Shown here one piece after another: positions 24,530 to 31,347 of a stretch of DNA of 31,347 nucleotides (the first letter of the stretch is position 1; each line of letters starts with the position of its first letter). Source of the stretch: Pseudomonadota bacterium (GTDB lineage Bacteria; Pseudomonadota; Alphaproteobacteria; Sphingomonadales; Sphingomonadaceae); assembly GCA_023423775.1 (NCBI GenBank), contig JAFAEZ010000005.1, positions 1-31,347 on the forward strand. The letters are read 5' to 3'. The position numbers were made by a program, and so were the translations under genes. Under the pieces are notes generated by a model. The model was not told where the DNA came from, searched no databases, and worked only from the letters and a program-made list of their open reading frames with translations.

Positions 24530-25014
24530 GCGAGGTAGGGCCGCAGCTTCAGCCACTGGTCGCGCTTGGCCTCGAACGATAATGTGAAGGCCGGGCTGCT
24601 CGAGGGCAGGGGGACGAGCGCGAAGGCCGTGTCGTCGCCCAGTTCCTTGATGCCGAGCCGCGCCGAGGTGCCGCCGTTGAAGGCGATCGCGCGCAGCTCG
24701 GGCAGGCCGGCCGCGAGCGCGGCGAGCGGGTTCGCCTCGTGTTCGCGGATGGCGCCGTCGAGGCTGCCGGGGCGGAGCGCCGAGCCGACCACGTCCCACA
24801 GGCCGATACGGTGGCGGAGCAGGGTGGCGAGGCGCTCGTCATAGGGCAGGGCGACGAGGTCCACCTCGATCACGGCGCCGATCAGCCGCCAGAACTGATT
24901 GCGCGGATTGGCGTAGTAACGCTGCGCCGCCAGCGACTGTTCGCCGGGCAGGCTGCCGAGGACGAGCAGGCGTGTGCGCGCGTCGGTGACCGGCGCGAAC
25001 GAGCTTTTCCTCAT
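24526..25014 (-). CDS. Hypoxanthine (deoxyinosine)-DNA glycosylase
   Basis: A 162-residue UDG-superfamily protein matching the HDG family. The key segment is LLVLGSLPGEQSLAAQRYYANPRNQFWRLIG (about residues 16-46), followed by IGLWDVVGSALRPGSLDGAIRE, AIAFNGGTSARLG and LPSSSPAF. Enzymes of this family excise hypoxanthine formed by adenine deamination. The start ATG (25014) overlaps the exonuclease III stop as ATGA, so the two are translationally coupled: glycosylase plus AP endonuclease. The gene is convergent with the TSUP permease, with interlocked stops. Function is by motif; activity on other deaminated bases is possible. Confidence 0.88.
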   Translation of the reverse strand: MRKSSFAPVTDARTRLLVLGSLPGEQSLAAQRYYANPRNQFWRLIGAVIEVDLVALPYDERLATLLRHRIGLWDVVGSALRPGSLDGAIREHEANPLAALAAGLPELRAIAFNGGTSARLGIKELGDDTAFALVPLPSSSPAFTLSFEAKRDQWLKLRPYLA

Positions 25015-25787
25015 CCGTCGGCAAGCTCGACCCAGGCGGGGGCGTGATCGCTCGCTTTCTCGCGGCCGCGCACCTCGCGGTCGACACCGGCGGCGCGGAG
25101 CCGCTCGGCGGCGGCCGGGCTGAGCAGGAGATGATCGATGCGCAGCCCGGCATTGCGGCCCCAGGCGTTCCGGAAATAATCCCAGAAGGTGTAGATCGGC
25201 TCGTCGGGATGGAGGGCGCGGATCGCGTCGGTCCAGCCCGGTGCGAGCAGTTCCGCATAAGCGGCGCGCGGCTCGGGCTGGAGCAAAGCGTCGTCCTTCC
25301 AGCTGCGCGTGTTGTAGATGTCGAAATCGGTGGGCACGACATTGTAGTCGCCGGCGAGGACGACGGGCAGGCCGATCGCGATCAGTTCGGCGGCATGGGC
25401 ATTGAGCCGCTCGAACCATTTGAGCTTATAGTCGAACTTGGGGCCGGGCTGGGGATTGCCGTTAGGGAGATAGAGGCAGCCGACCAGCACGCCGTTCACC
25501 GCCGCCTCGATATAGCGCGAATGCGTGTCCTCGGGGTCGCCGGGAAGGCCGCGCCGGGTCTCGACCGGGTCGCAGCCGCGCGCGAGGATGGCCACTCCGT
25601 TCCAGCGGCTCTGGCCGTGCCAGATGGCGCCATATCCGGCCTTGGCGATCGCCGCTTCCGGGAATTTGTCCTGCGGTGCTTTCAATTCCTGCAGGCAGGC
25701 GACGTCGGGCTGCGTTTCCTCGAGCCATTCGAGCAGGCGTTCGAGCCGGCCATTGATGCCGTTGACGTTGAAGGTCGCGATCTTCAC
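25011..25787 (-). CDS. xth: Exodeoxyribonuclease III (AP endonuclease)
   Basis: A 258-residue enzyme of the exonuclease III branch of the EEP superfamily. Visible catalytic segments are MKIATFNVNGIN (Asn7), CLQELKAP with the metal-binding Glu, SRYIEAAVNGVLVGCLYLPNGNP, VVLAGDYNVVPTDFDIYN (Asp/Asn pair), RIDHLLLS and the terminal EKASDHAPAWVEL with the catalytic Asp-His. It cuts 5' to abasic sites and trims 3' blocks. It is first in a two-gene unit with the hypoxanthine glycosylase, whose product it would act on. Length is normal for the family. Confidence 0.95.
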   Translation of the reverse strand: MKIATFNVNGINGRLERLLEWLEETQPDVACLQELKAPQDKFPEAAIAKAGYGAIWHGQSRWNGVAILARGCDPVETRRGLPGDPEDTHSRYIEAAVNGVLVGCLYLPNGNPQPGPKFDYKLKWFERLNAHAAELIAIGLPVVLAGDYNVVPTDFDIYNTRSWKDDALLQPEPRAAYAELLAPGWTDAIRALHPDEPIYTFWDYFRNAWGRNAGLRIDHLLLSPAAAERLRAAGVDREVRGREKASDHAPAWVELADG

Positions 25788-25833
25788 GCCCCCTGGCTAG
25801 CGGCTCGGGCGCGGCAATGCACCTGCCAAGTGC

Positions 25834-27627
25834 CTAGAGCGTCTTCATATATTCGACGAGCGCCCAGCGCTGCGCGTCGGTGAGCTCGCCGACGCGGTAG
25901 TCGTGGCCGGCATTGGAATTGCCGGTGAGGCTGGTGTCGAAGACGAAGCTGTTGCCGGTCGCGTCGCCGGTGACGTAGCCGACCCGCACCGGATCATATT
26001 CGCGGGTGCCGACCCGGAAGCGGGTCGGGCGCTGAGTGGCGGGCAGCAGCAGGTCGTAGAGCGTCGGCACCGAGCCGTTGTGGAGATAGGGCGCGGTGGC
26101 CCAGATCCCGTCGAGCGGGCGCGACTTGTAGGCCATCAACTCCCCGCCATTGGCGAGGCAATGCTGCAGCCGTTCGGCACGCCGCTCGGCCGCCGTCTGC
26201 GGCGCGCGGGTGACGACCCGCGGCGGGCGATCGACGCCCAGCCAGGTGTTGGCGGCCTCGGCGAGGATGCGGCCCTTCTGGGCGGCCAGCGCGCCCTTGA
26301 CCGTGGTGGCGAGCAAGGTGGAGAGCGGCGCCGGATCGGGAATGCGCGCGCCGCTGACGATGTTGCTGCGCTGGTTCTCGAGCCGGCCGCTTGGGGTCTG
26401 GTAGCTGAAGGCGTTGCAGGCCATCCACGGGTCGGTCCGGTTCTGCTCGCCGCCGGTCAGCGGCACCATCACGACCTTATAGGGCTCGGTGCCGGGCTGG
26501 ATCTTGTGGCAGCCCTGGCATTTGGCCTCGTAGAGCTGCTGGCCCGCCTGGACCTTGGCCGGGTCGGTCGCGCCGAACAGGTCGACCGGCCAGGCGGGGC
26601 GGCGCAGCTTCGCGAGCAGCATCTCGAGCCGGTTGAGATTGTCGGTGCGGACGGTCGAGGGATAGCCGGACAGGTCGAGACGGTCCTTGACGACGATGTC
26701 GCCGAACACGCCGAGCACCTCGCCGGTGTTGCGGCCCATCGCGCCGTAATCGAGATAGGAATCGCCGAGCTTGATCCGGGCGCTGCCGGCGATGCCGTTC
26801 CACTGCAGCCGGTCGTGGCGGTAGATGTCCCACAGGAAGGGGTAGCTGACCGGCGCGTCCGCCGGGTTGACCTGGGGATTGTCGGCGCCGGTGAACAGAG
26901 CGACCTTGTTGTAGATGTGGCCGAACGCGTCGACGCGCGCGAAGCCGTAGCGCAGCGGGGTCCTGTTCAGGCGCTCGGCGGCTTCCTCCCACGCGATCAG
27001 GCGGCCCAAGGCGGCGCGCAGCATCTCGCGATTGGCGGGCGTGTCCTTGCCGGCGAGCACGCGGCCGGCGAAGCGCTCCCACTTGGCCGGATCGTCGCGG
27101 GTCGCGACCAGGGCCGCGTCGACGGCCTCGTTGAAGCTCTGGAAATCAACCAGGCTGGGGCCGCCGTCGACGACCAGCGAGCGACCTTGATGGTTGAGCA
27201 CGGCGGTGTGGCAGGCCGAGCAATTGAGGCCGATCCACGGCTCGTTGCTGGGCTGGTCGGCGAACCAGCGCAGCCGGGTCGGGCTGGTCTCGAGCAGGAT
27301 CTCGTCGCCGGTGCGGTCGATCGCGAAGCCGACCGGGAGGCGCACGTTGAACGAGGTCGTCCGCGGCACGAAGCGGAAGCTCTTCATGTGATCGTCGGCG
27401 AGGAAAGGCTGGTCGCTGCCGGGCTGCTCGAGCGCCTGGAACCAGGCATAGGGCATCAGCCGCGACCCTTGGGTCGATTCATACCACCAGGCCTGCTCCT
27501 GGCCGTCCCAATTCTGGTAGCCTGCCGTTTGAGGCGGGTCGTCCGGACCGTTGCCGGTGCAGGCGACGAGAAGCGCGAGCGAGGCGCTGGCGGCGAGCGC
27601 GGCGGCGGAGACGAAGTGCGCTTTCAT
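25834..27627 (-). CDS. RoxA-like di-haem c-type cytochrome lipoprotein
   Basis: A 597-residue exported protein. The signal ends in LVAC (Cys23), so it is a likely lipoprotein. Haem-binding motifs are CSACH (136-140) and CQGCH (370-374), spaced as in RoxA/RoxB and the wider MauG/di-haem peroxidase superfamily. The C-terminal PYLHNGSVPTLYDLL...RVGTREYDPVRVGY is strongly like the RoxA-type group. RoxA proper is a rubber oxygenase of about 680 residues, but most homologues have unknown substrates, so a polyisoprene role should not be assumed. A typical GGGAGGG Shine-Dalgarno precedes the ATG. It is divergent from the caspase-like gene, 209 bp away. Confidence 0.85.
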   Translation of the reverse strand: MKAHFVSAAALAASASLALLVACTGNGPDDPPQTAGYQNWDGQEQAWWYESTQGSRLMPYAWFQALEQPGSDQPFLADDHMKSFRFVPRTTSFNVRLPVGFAIDRTGDEILLETSPTRLRWFADQPSNEPWIGLNCSACHTAVLNHQGRSLVVDGGPSLVDFQSFNEAVDAALVATRDDPAKWERFAGRVLAGKDTPANREMLRAALGRLIAWEEAAERLNRTPLRYGFARVDAFGHIYNKVALFTGADNPQVNPADAPVSYPFLWDIYRHDRLQWNGIAGSARIKLGDSYLDYGAMGRNTGEVLGVFGDIVVKDRLDLSGYPSTVRTDNLNRLEMLLAKLRRPAWPVDLFGATDPAKVQAGQQLYEAKCQGCHKIQPGTEPYKVVMVPLTGGEQNRTDPWMACNAFSYQTPSGRLENQRSNIVSGARIPDPAPLSTLLATTVKGALAAQKGRILAEAANTWLGVDRPPRVVTRAPQTAAERRAERLQHCLANGGELMAYKSRPLDGIWATAPYLHNGSVPTLYDLLLPATQRPTRFRVGTREYDPVRVGYVTGDATGNSFVFDTSLTGNSNAGHDYRVGELTDAQRWALVEYMKTL

Positions 27628-27836
27628 CGGCGGCCCTCCCGAGGCTGAGCCCGAAGTCCCGTATCAGTCGGGCAGCCCATGCTGACATTTGCCACCGCCG
27701 AGCGCAACGTACCGGTGAAGTAACGGGCAGAGCAGGTCATAGTGGACATAATATGACGGAAATGAACGTGCCCAGACGAATGGGAGATGATAGCCTGCGA
27801 TATAGTCGACGGCGCAAGCGGGGCAGGGAGGTTGGC

Positions 27837-28658
27837 ATGGCGAAAGGCTATTCATTGCACCTGGGTCTCAACTCGGTCGATCCCGATCATTATGACGGCT
27901 GGAGCGGGGACCTCCGGGCGTGCGAGTTCGACGCCAACGACATGCACGCGATCGCCAAGTCGCTCGGATACGCGGAATCGCAGGTGCTGCTCACCAGGCA
28001 GGCGACCTCACAGGCCTTGCTCGGCGCCCTGCTGGATTATTCGAAGAAGCTCGTCGCCGGCGACATATTGCTGCTGACTTATGCCGGCCATGGCGGCCAG
28101 GTGGACGACGATACCGGCGACGAAGAAGACAAGTTGGACGAGACCTGGCTGCTCTACGACCGCATGGTGATCGATGACGAGCTCTACCGGATGTACGGCC
28201 TGTTCAAGCCGGGGGTGCGGATCAGCATCGTCTCCGACAGCTGCCACAGCGGCTCCGTCAGCAAGCTGCGCGAGGAGGAGGGGACGACCGAAGATACCGG
28301 TGATTTCGTTCCGCGTCTCGCCGACATCGACCTCACCCGCTCGGTGTTCGAAAAGCATGCCTCCACCTATCTGCCGCTGCAGATCGCGTCGGCGGGGGCG
28401 AGCGCGGCGCCGATCCCGGCGGGGGTCATCCTGCTCTCCGGCTGCAAGGACACGCAGGTCTCGCTCGACGGAACCAAGAACGGGCTGTTCACCGAGAAGC
28501 TCAAGAAGGTCTGGAAGGATGGATCCTTCCAGGGCGGCTACGGCAAGTTCCACCAGCAGATCGCCGCGCAGATGCCGATGAGCCAGTCGCCGCAAGTCTC
28601 GAAGGTCGGCACCGTCGATGCCGCATTCGTGAACCAGAAGCCGTTCGCCGTCGCCTAG
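27837..28658 (+). CDS. Caspase-family (metacaspase/orthocaspase-like) peptidase
   Basis: A 273-residue peptidase C14 domain protein without signal peptide or extra domains. The catalytic His85 is in LLLTYAGHGGQVDDD and the catalytic Cys136 in ISIVSDSCHSGS. The expected first strand is YSLHLGLNSVDPDHYDGW, and LRACEFDANDMHAIAKSLGY is typical of bacterial caspase homologues. The aspartates/glutamates after GHGGQ (DDDTGDEEDKLDETW) fit a calcium- or basic-residue-preferring metacaspase. Target and trigger are unknown. GGGAGG stands five bases upstream of the ATG; an in-frame upstream ATG at 27753 is rejected. The TAG stop is interlocked with that of the convergent metallopeptidase gene (CTAG, 28655-28658). 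Confidence 0.9.
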   Translation: MAKGYSLHLGLNSVDPDHYDGWSGDLRACEFDANDMHAIAKSLGYAESQVLLTRQATSQALLGALLDYSKKLVAGDILLLTYAGHGGQVDDDTGDEEDKLDETWLLYDRMVIDDELYRMYGLFKPGVRISIVSDSCHSGSVSKLREEEGTTEDTGDFVPRLADIDLTRSVFEKHASTYLPLQIASAGASAAPIPAGVILLSGCKDTQVSLDGTKNGLFTEKLKKVWKDGSFQGGYGKFHQQIAAQMPMSQSPQVSKVGTVDAAFVNQKPFAVA

Positions 28659-30571
28659 CTCCCTTTGGGGGCGGACGAGGCGGCCGGCTCCAGTGAGTGG
28701 AGCGCCTTCCACGGCTCGTTCCGGTCGGCGGTGAGGTTGCGGGCGACGGAGCCGGCGCGCTTCCATCTCTTCGCGTCCGGCTTGGGCGGGCTGCGGCCGA
28801 TCACGTAGCGGACCTCGCCCGAGCCGCCGAGGATGATCGTGCTGCCGCCCCAGCGCCCGGGGTGGCGGCGTTCGTCGTAATTCTGAAGGACCTCCGCGAC
28901 GAGCCCGAAGCGGACCTGGCGGTCGGGACCGACGCGGCGGATCGTGCGGATCGATTCGATGACCGGCGGGTTACGCGCTTCGTTCTCTCCTGGCCCGACG
29001 CGGGCGATACCGAATTCGCGCGCATATTCGGGAACGCAGATCAGATCGGCCAGCGCCTGCGCCTGGCGGCGCACCTCCGCCGTCTCCGGCGCAAGCGCCG
29101 GGTCGTCGCCGAGCTGGAGCTTGCGCAGCGACAGGTCGACGACCTTCGGGAGATCGATGCGCGGCTTGCGCCAGAGCAGGGCATCCTCGCTGAGATCGGT
29201 GACGTTGGGCGGGAAGATGCGCTTGCGCCCGAAGGCTGCGATCAGACTCTCGCGATAGCCCCAGGGATCGTTCTCGACGAGATCGCGGTCGGCCGTCACC
29301 AAAGCGCGCAGATATTCGCCGAAGGTGATGTCGATCGGCGGGCAATAATCGATCGCGCGGATGCACAGGAACAGGAACTGGCCGCCCACGCGCGCCGCCT
29401 CGTCGGCGAGCAGATCGACGAAGGCCGGGTGGAGCGCGCGGCCCTCGAGAACCGAGAGGCCGTAGATGGTGCGGAGCTGCGCCACGCGTCGTTCGAAGAT
29501 GGTGTTGAACGCGTCCAGCACCGCCTCGACCAGCACCGCGCCGAGCTCGTGCGGCTCCTCGGTCGTGCCGTAGAAGCGCGTGCCGCCGCCTTCGGTCAGC
29601 AGCACGCGGAGCGGGCCGGGCCGGCCGGTCGCCGCGCCGAACTGGCGGGCGATCGTGAAGATGCCCTTGCCGCCGGTGAGCGTGCCCTGGCCCTTGGCGA
29701 TCTCGCGCTGCACGCTCTCGGCGTGGGAGAAATGGTGGAGAACGGCGACGAGGTCGGCGAAGGCCTCGTGGAAGGCGAGCACGTCGGGATTGGTGTCCTC
29801 ATCGAAGCGGGCGCGCATCCCGTCGAGCAAGGCATGCGCCATTTCGTGGGCGATGATGTCCTGCGAGAGGCAGGTGTAGATCGTGCCGCCGGGAAGCACC
29901 TGGCCGCCGGCATCGTGCGTGGCGGCGAACTGGCCAAACGCGATCTCGCCCTTGGCCTTCGAATAATAAGCATTCTGGTCGTCGCCGCCGTGCGGCCGGA
30001 GGCGGAGCCGGCGCCCCTCTGCGGAGGGATTGAAGCCCCAGCAGGGTTCGCGCCCGAGCGCCGTCTCGAACTGCGCGACGACGTCCATCGCCACCGCGTA
30101 GACCATCTGCTGGTGGAAGCGCGGGTCGCTCGCCGACGGCGGCAGCCCCTGGGTCAGCAGCAGCGCGCGGTCGTCGAGATCGACGAGCGGGAAGAGCGGC
30201 GTTCCCTCAAGCGGATCGACATCCTCGACCACTTCGACCATCGACCCCGCCGGCAGCGCCTGATCGGGCGCATCCGGCCGCTTTTCGAGCGCCTCATAAG
30301 GGACCGAGACGACCATCTCGGCGCCTTCGTAGCGCGAGCGCATCGGATCCGAGCTGTAGATGCGCAGCGGCCGGTAGAGCGGGTCGCCGTCCAGGCGGCG
30401 GTAGCGACGGCATTGCGAGCCGCGGAACAGCACGTCGCCGTGGAGGAAGTCCCGATCGAGCTGCGCGCGGGGGAGGGAGGGGCCGCCATCGGCGCTCGAA
30501 TCCATCGCCGATTGCTGAGCGGCGGCGCGCGAGCCGGCCGTGTCGTCCCCGTCCTCGATCTTGTCCGCCAT
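28655..30571 (-). CDS. Large HExxH (gluzincin-like) metallopeptidase without signal peptide
   Basis: A 638-residue protein with a zinc-peptidase site: HEMAH at 242-246 and a third ligand Glu269 in FHEAFAD, with Asp273 after it. The spacing of 22 residues is close to, but longer than, the 19 in thermolysin (M4). The ~230 residues before the motif and ~350 after it are not a family I can name. No Sec or Tat signal and no membrane helix is seen, so the protein is probably cytoplasmic or exported by a non-classical route. The ATG at 30571 has GAGGGG about eight bases upstream. It is convergent with the caspase-like gene, with interlocked stops; a functional link between the two peptidases is only suggested. 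Confidence 0.75.
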   Translation of the reverse strand: MADKIEDGDDTAGSRAAAQQSAMDSSADGGPSLPRAQLDRDFLHGDVLFRGSQCRRYRRLDGDPLYRPLRIYSSDPMRSRYEGAEMVVSVPYEALEKRPDAPDQALPAGSMVEVVEDVDPLEGTPLFPLVDLDDRALLLTQGLPPSASDPRFHQQMVYAVAMDVVAQFETALGREPCWGFNPSAEGRRLRLRPHGGDDQNAYYSKAKGEIAFGQFAATHDAGGQVLPGGTIYTCLSQDIIAHEMAHALLDGMRARFDEDTNPDVLAFHEAFADLVAVLHHFSHAESVQREIAKGQGTLTGGKGIFTIARQFGAATGRPGPLRVLLTEGGGTRFYGTTEEPHELGAVLVEAVLDAFNTIFERRVAQLRTIYGLSVLEGRALHPAFVDLLADEAARVGGQFLFLCIRAIDYCPPIDITFGEYLRALVTADRDLVENDPWGYRESLIAAFGRKRIFPPNVTDLSEDALLWRKPRIDLPKVVDLSLRKLQLGDDPALAPETAEVRRQAQALADLICVPEYAREFGIARVGPGENEARNPPVIESIRTIRRVGPDRQVRFGLVAEVLQNYDERRHPGRWGGSTIILGGSGEVRYVIGRSPPKPDAKRWKRAGSVARNLTADRNEPWKALHSLEPAASSAPKGS

Positions 30572-30772
30572 GACCGGCCCCTCGCAGGTGGAGACCGGGT
30601 GCTCCGGCCCGGGAGGAGGGTACGTCACCTCCTTCCGGCCGACCACCGCCAAATATAACCGATCTGGGCGGCGCATGAGCAGCGGCGTGCGCTGGGGGGA
30701 CCCGAAATTTCTGCATGGCGGTGCCGCTCTTCCGCGATTGTGCGGCGCAATAGGCTGTCCTAGCGTCGCGGC

Positions 30773-31347
30773 ATGACAGAGAATGGGGGAGTAGCGGCGC
30801 GATCGGCGGCGAGCCTGATCGGCGCGGCGCGGCGGATCACGATCAAGATCGGATCGTCGCTGCTCGTCGACGGCGAGCGCAGTGACGCGCGCCGCGATTG
30901 GCTGGCCAGCTTGGGCGAGGACATTGCCGGGCTGCGGGCCGAGGGGCGGCAGGTGATCGTCGTGTCGTCGGGGGCGGTCGCACTCGGGCGGCGGAAGATC
31001 GGCCTCGGCCGCTCGCCGCGCCTGGCCTACAAGCAGGCGGCGGCCGCCGCCGGCCAGTCGCTGCTGATGCAGGCCTGGGAGGCGGCGCTGGCGCCGCACG
31101 GAATCACGACCGCGCAATTGCTGCTGACGCTCGACGACACCGAGCAAAGGCGGCGCTGGCTCAACGCCCGGGCGACGATGGACGTGCTGCTCGCCCAGGG
31201 CGCGCTGCCGGTGATCAACGAGAATGACAGCGTCGCCACCGACGAGCTGCGCTACGGCGACAATGACCGGCTGTCGGCGCGGGCGGCGCAGATGATCCGC
31301 AGCGACATGCTGATCCTCCTCTCCGACGTCGACGGGCGTTATACGGC
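30773..31347 (+). CDS. proB: Glutamate 5-kinase, 5' part only
   Basis: The first 191 codons of glutamate 5-kinase, the first enzyme of proline synthesis; the gene runs off the window. The amino-acid kinase signature is clear: RRITIKIGSSLLVDGE (about 20-35), VIVVSSGAVALGRRKIGL, AAAAAGQSLLMQAW, QLLLTLDDTEQRRRWLNARATMDVLL, PVINENDSVATDELRYGDNDRLSARAAQMIRSDMLILLSDVDG. The ATG at 30773 has no good Shine-Dalgarno, so the exact start is uncertain. It is divergent from the metallopeptidase with a 201-bp spacer in which I see no further gene. Confidence 0.93.
   Translation, partial: MTENGGVAARSAASLIGAARRITIKIGSSLLVDGERSDARRDWLASLGEDIAGLRAEGRQVIVVSSGAVALGRRKIGLGRSPRLAYKQAAAAAGQSLLMQAWEAALAPHGITTAQLLLTLDDTEQRRRWLNARATMDVLLAQGALPVINENDSVATDELRYGDNDRLSARAAQMIRSDMLILLSDVDGRYT

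Noticed and set aside
24730..24744. GTTC-N7-GTTC match to the alphaproteobacterial LexA box.
   Set aside because: It lies in the middle of the hypoxanthine-DNA glycosylase coding region, not at a promoter, and a match to eight fixed bases is expected about once in a window of this size counting both strands.
27753..27836. Upstream ATG for the caspase-like gene.
   Set aside because: The 28 added residues are basic and unlike the family start, whereas ATG at 27837 has GGGAGG at the right distance.

Overview
The window is GC-rich, gene-dense alphaproteobacterial chromosome, most likely from a sphingomonad (Sphingomonas or a near relative). This rests on gene content and order: a phoR-pstSCAB-phoU-phoB operon with the long-N-terminus PstA, a PqqD-like/HprK-like/nucleotidyltransferase cluster, a large NAD-glutamate dehydrogenase beside an Rnk-type protein, a dispersed CCCCGGC-type palindromic repeat, and frequent TTG and GTG starts with good Shine-Dalgarno sequences. 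I found no rRNA, tRNA, CRISPR array, insertion sequence or prophage.

Layout. 1-799 (minus): the 5' end of a short-chain dehydrogenase and a small secreted Thr/Gln-rich protein. 903-8212 (minus): the complete phosphate-starvation operon phoR, pstS, pstC, pstA, pstB, phoU, phoB. A three-unit Pho box lies inside the 3' end of phoR, ahead of pstS, and a strong hairpin separates pstS from pstC. 8308-10940 (plus): four tightly packed genes, a Tat-signal small protein, a PqqD-like protein, an HprK-related kinase and an NTP_transf_5 protein. This is the best candidate here for a poorly described system. 10937-14954: gph (minus), then glmU and glmS (plus), the amino-sugar branch to UDP-GlcNAc. 15006-19017 (minus): a short-form NAD-glutamate dehydrogenase and Rnk. 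19018-19564: the only gene-poor gap. 19565-20283 (plus): a small unknown protein and a second Rnk-like protein.

20437-25787 is a mixed block. A soluble orphan histidine kinase, a uracil-DNA-glycosylase-like protein and a DUF488 protein lie in tandem (plus). A MarR regulator and an enoyl-CoA hydratase family protein follow (minus), then a TauE/SafE permease (plus). A hypoxanthine-DNA glycosylase is translationally coupled to exonuclease III (minus). Near-identical 15-bp palindromes precede both the kinase operon and the marR gene, suggesting one MarR regulon. 25834-31347 holds a RoxA-like di-haem lipoprotein cytochrome (minus), a caspase-family protease (plus), a large HExxH metallopeptidase without a signal peptide (minus), and the start of proB (plus).

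How the genes work together. PhoR/PhoB sense phosphate through PstSCAB and PhoU, and the Pho box would give pstS extra output. GlmS and GlmU supply cell-wall precursor. Exonuclease III would process the abasic sites left by the adjacent glycosylase. Three of five convergent gene pairs share their stop codons within one 4-bp CTAG or TTAG, so the genome is compacted to the limit at those joints. All family names come from reading motifs by eye; no database search was run.
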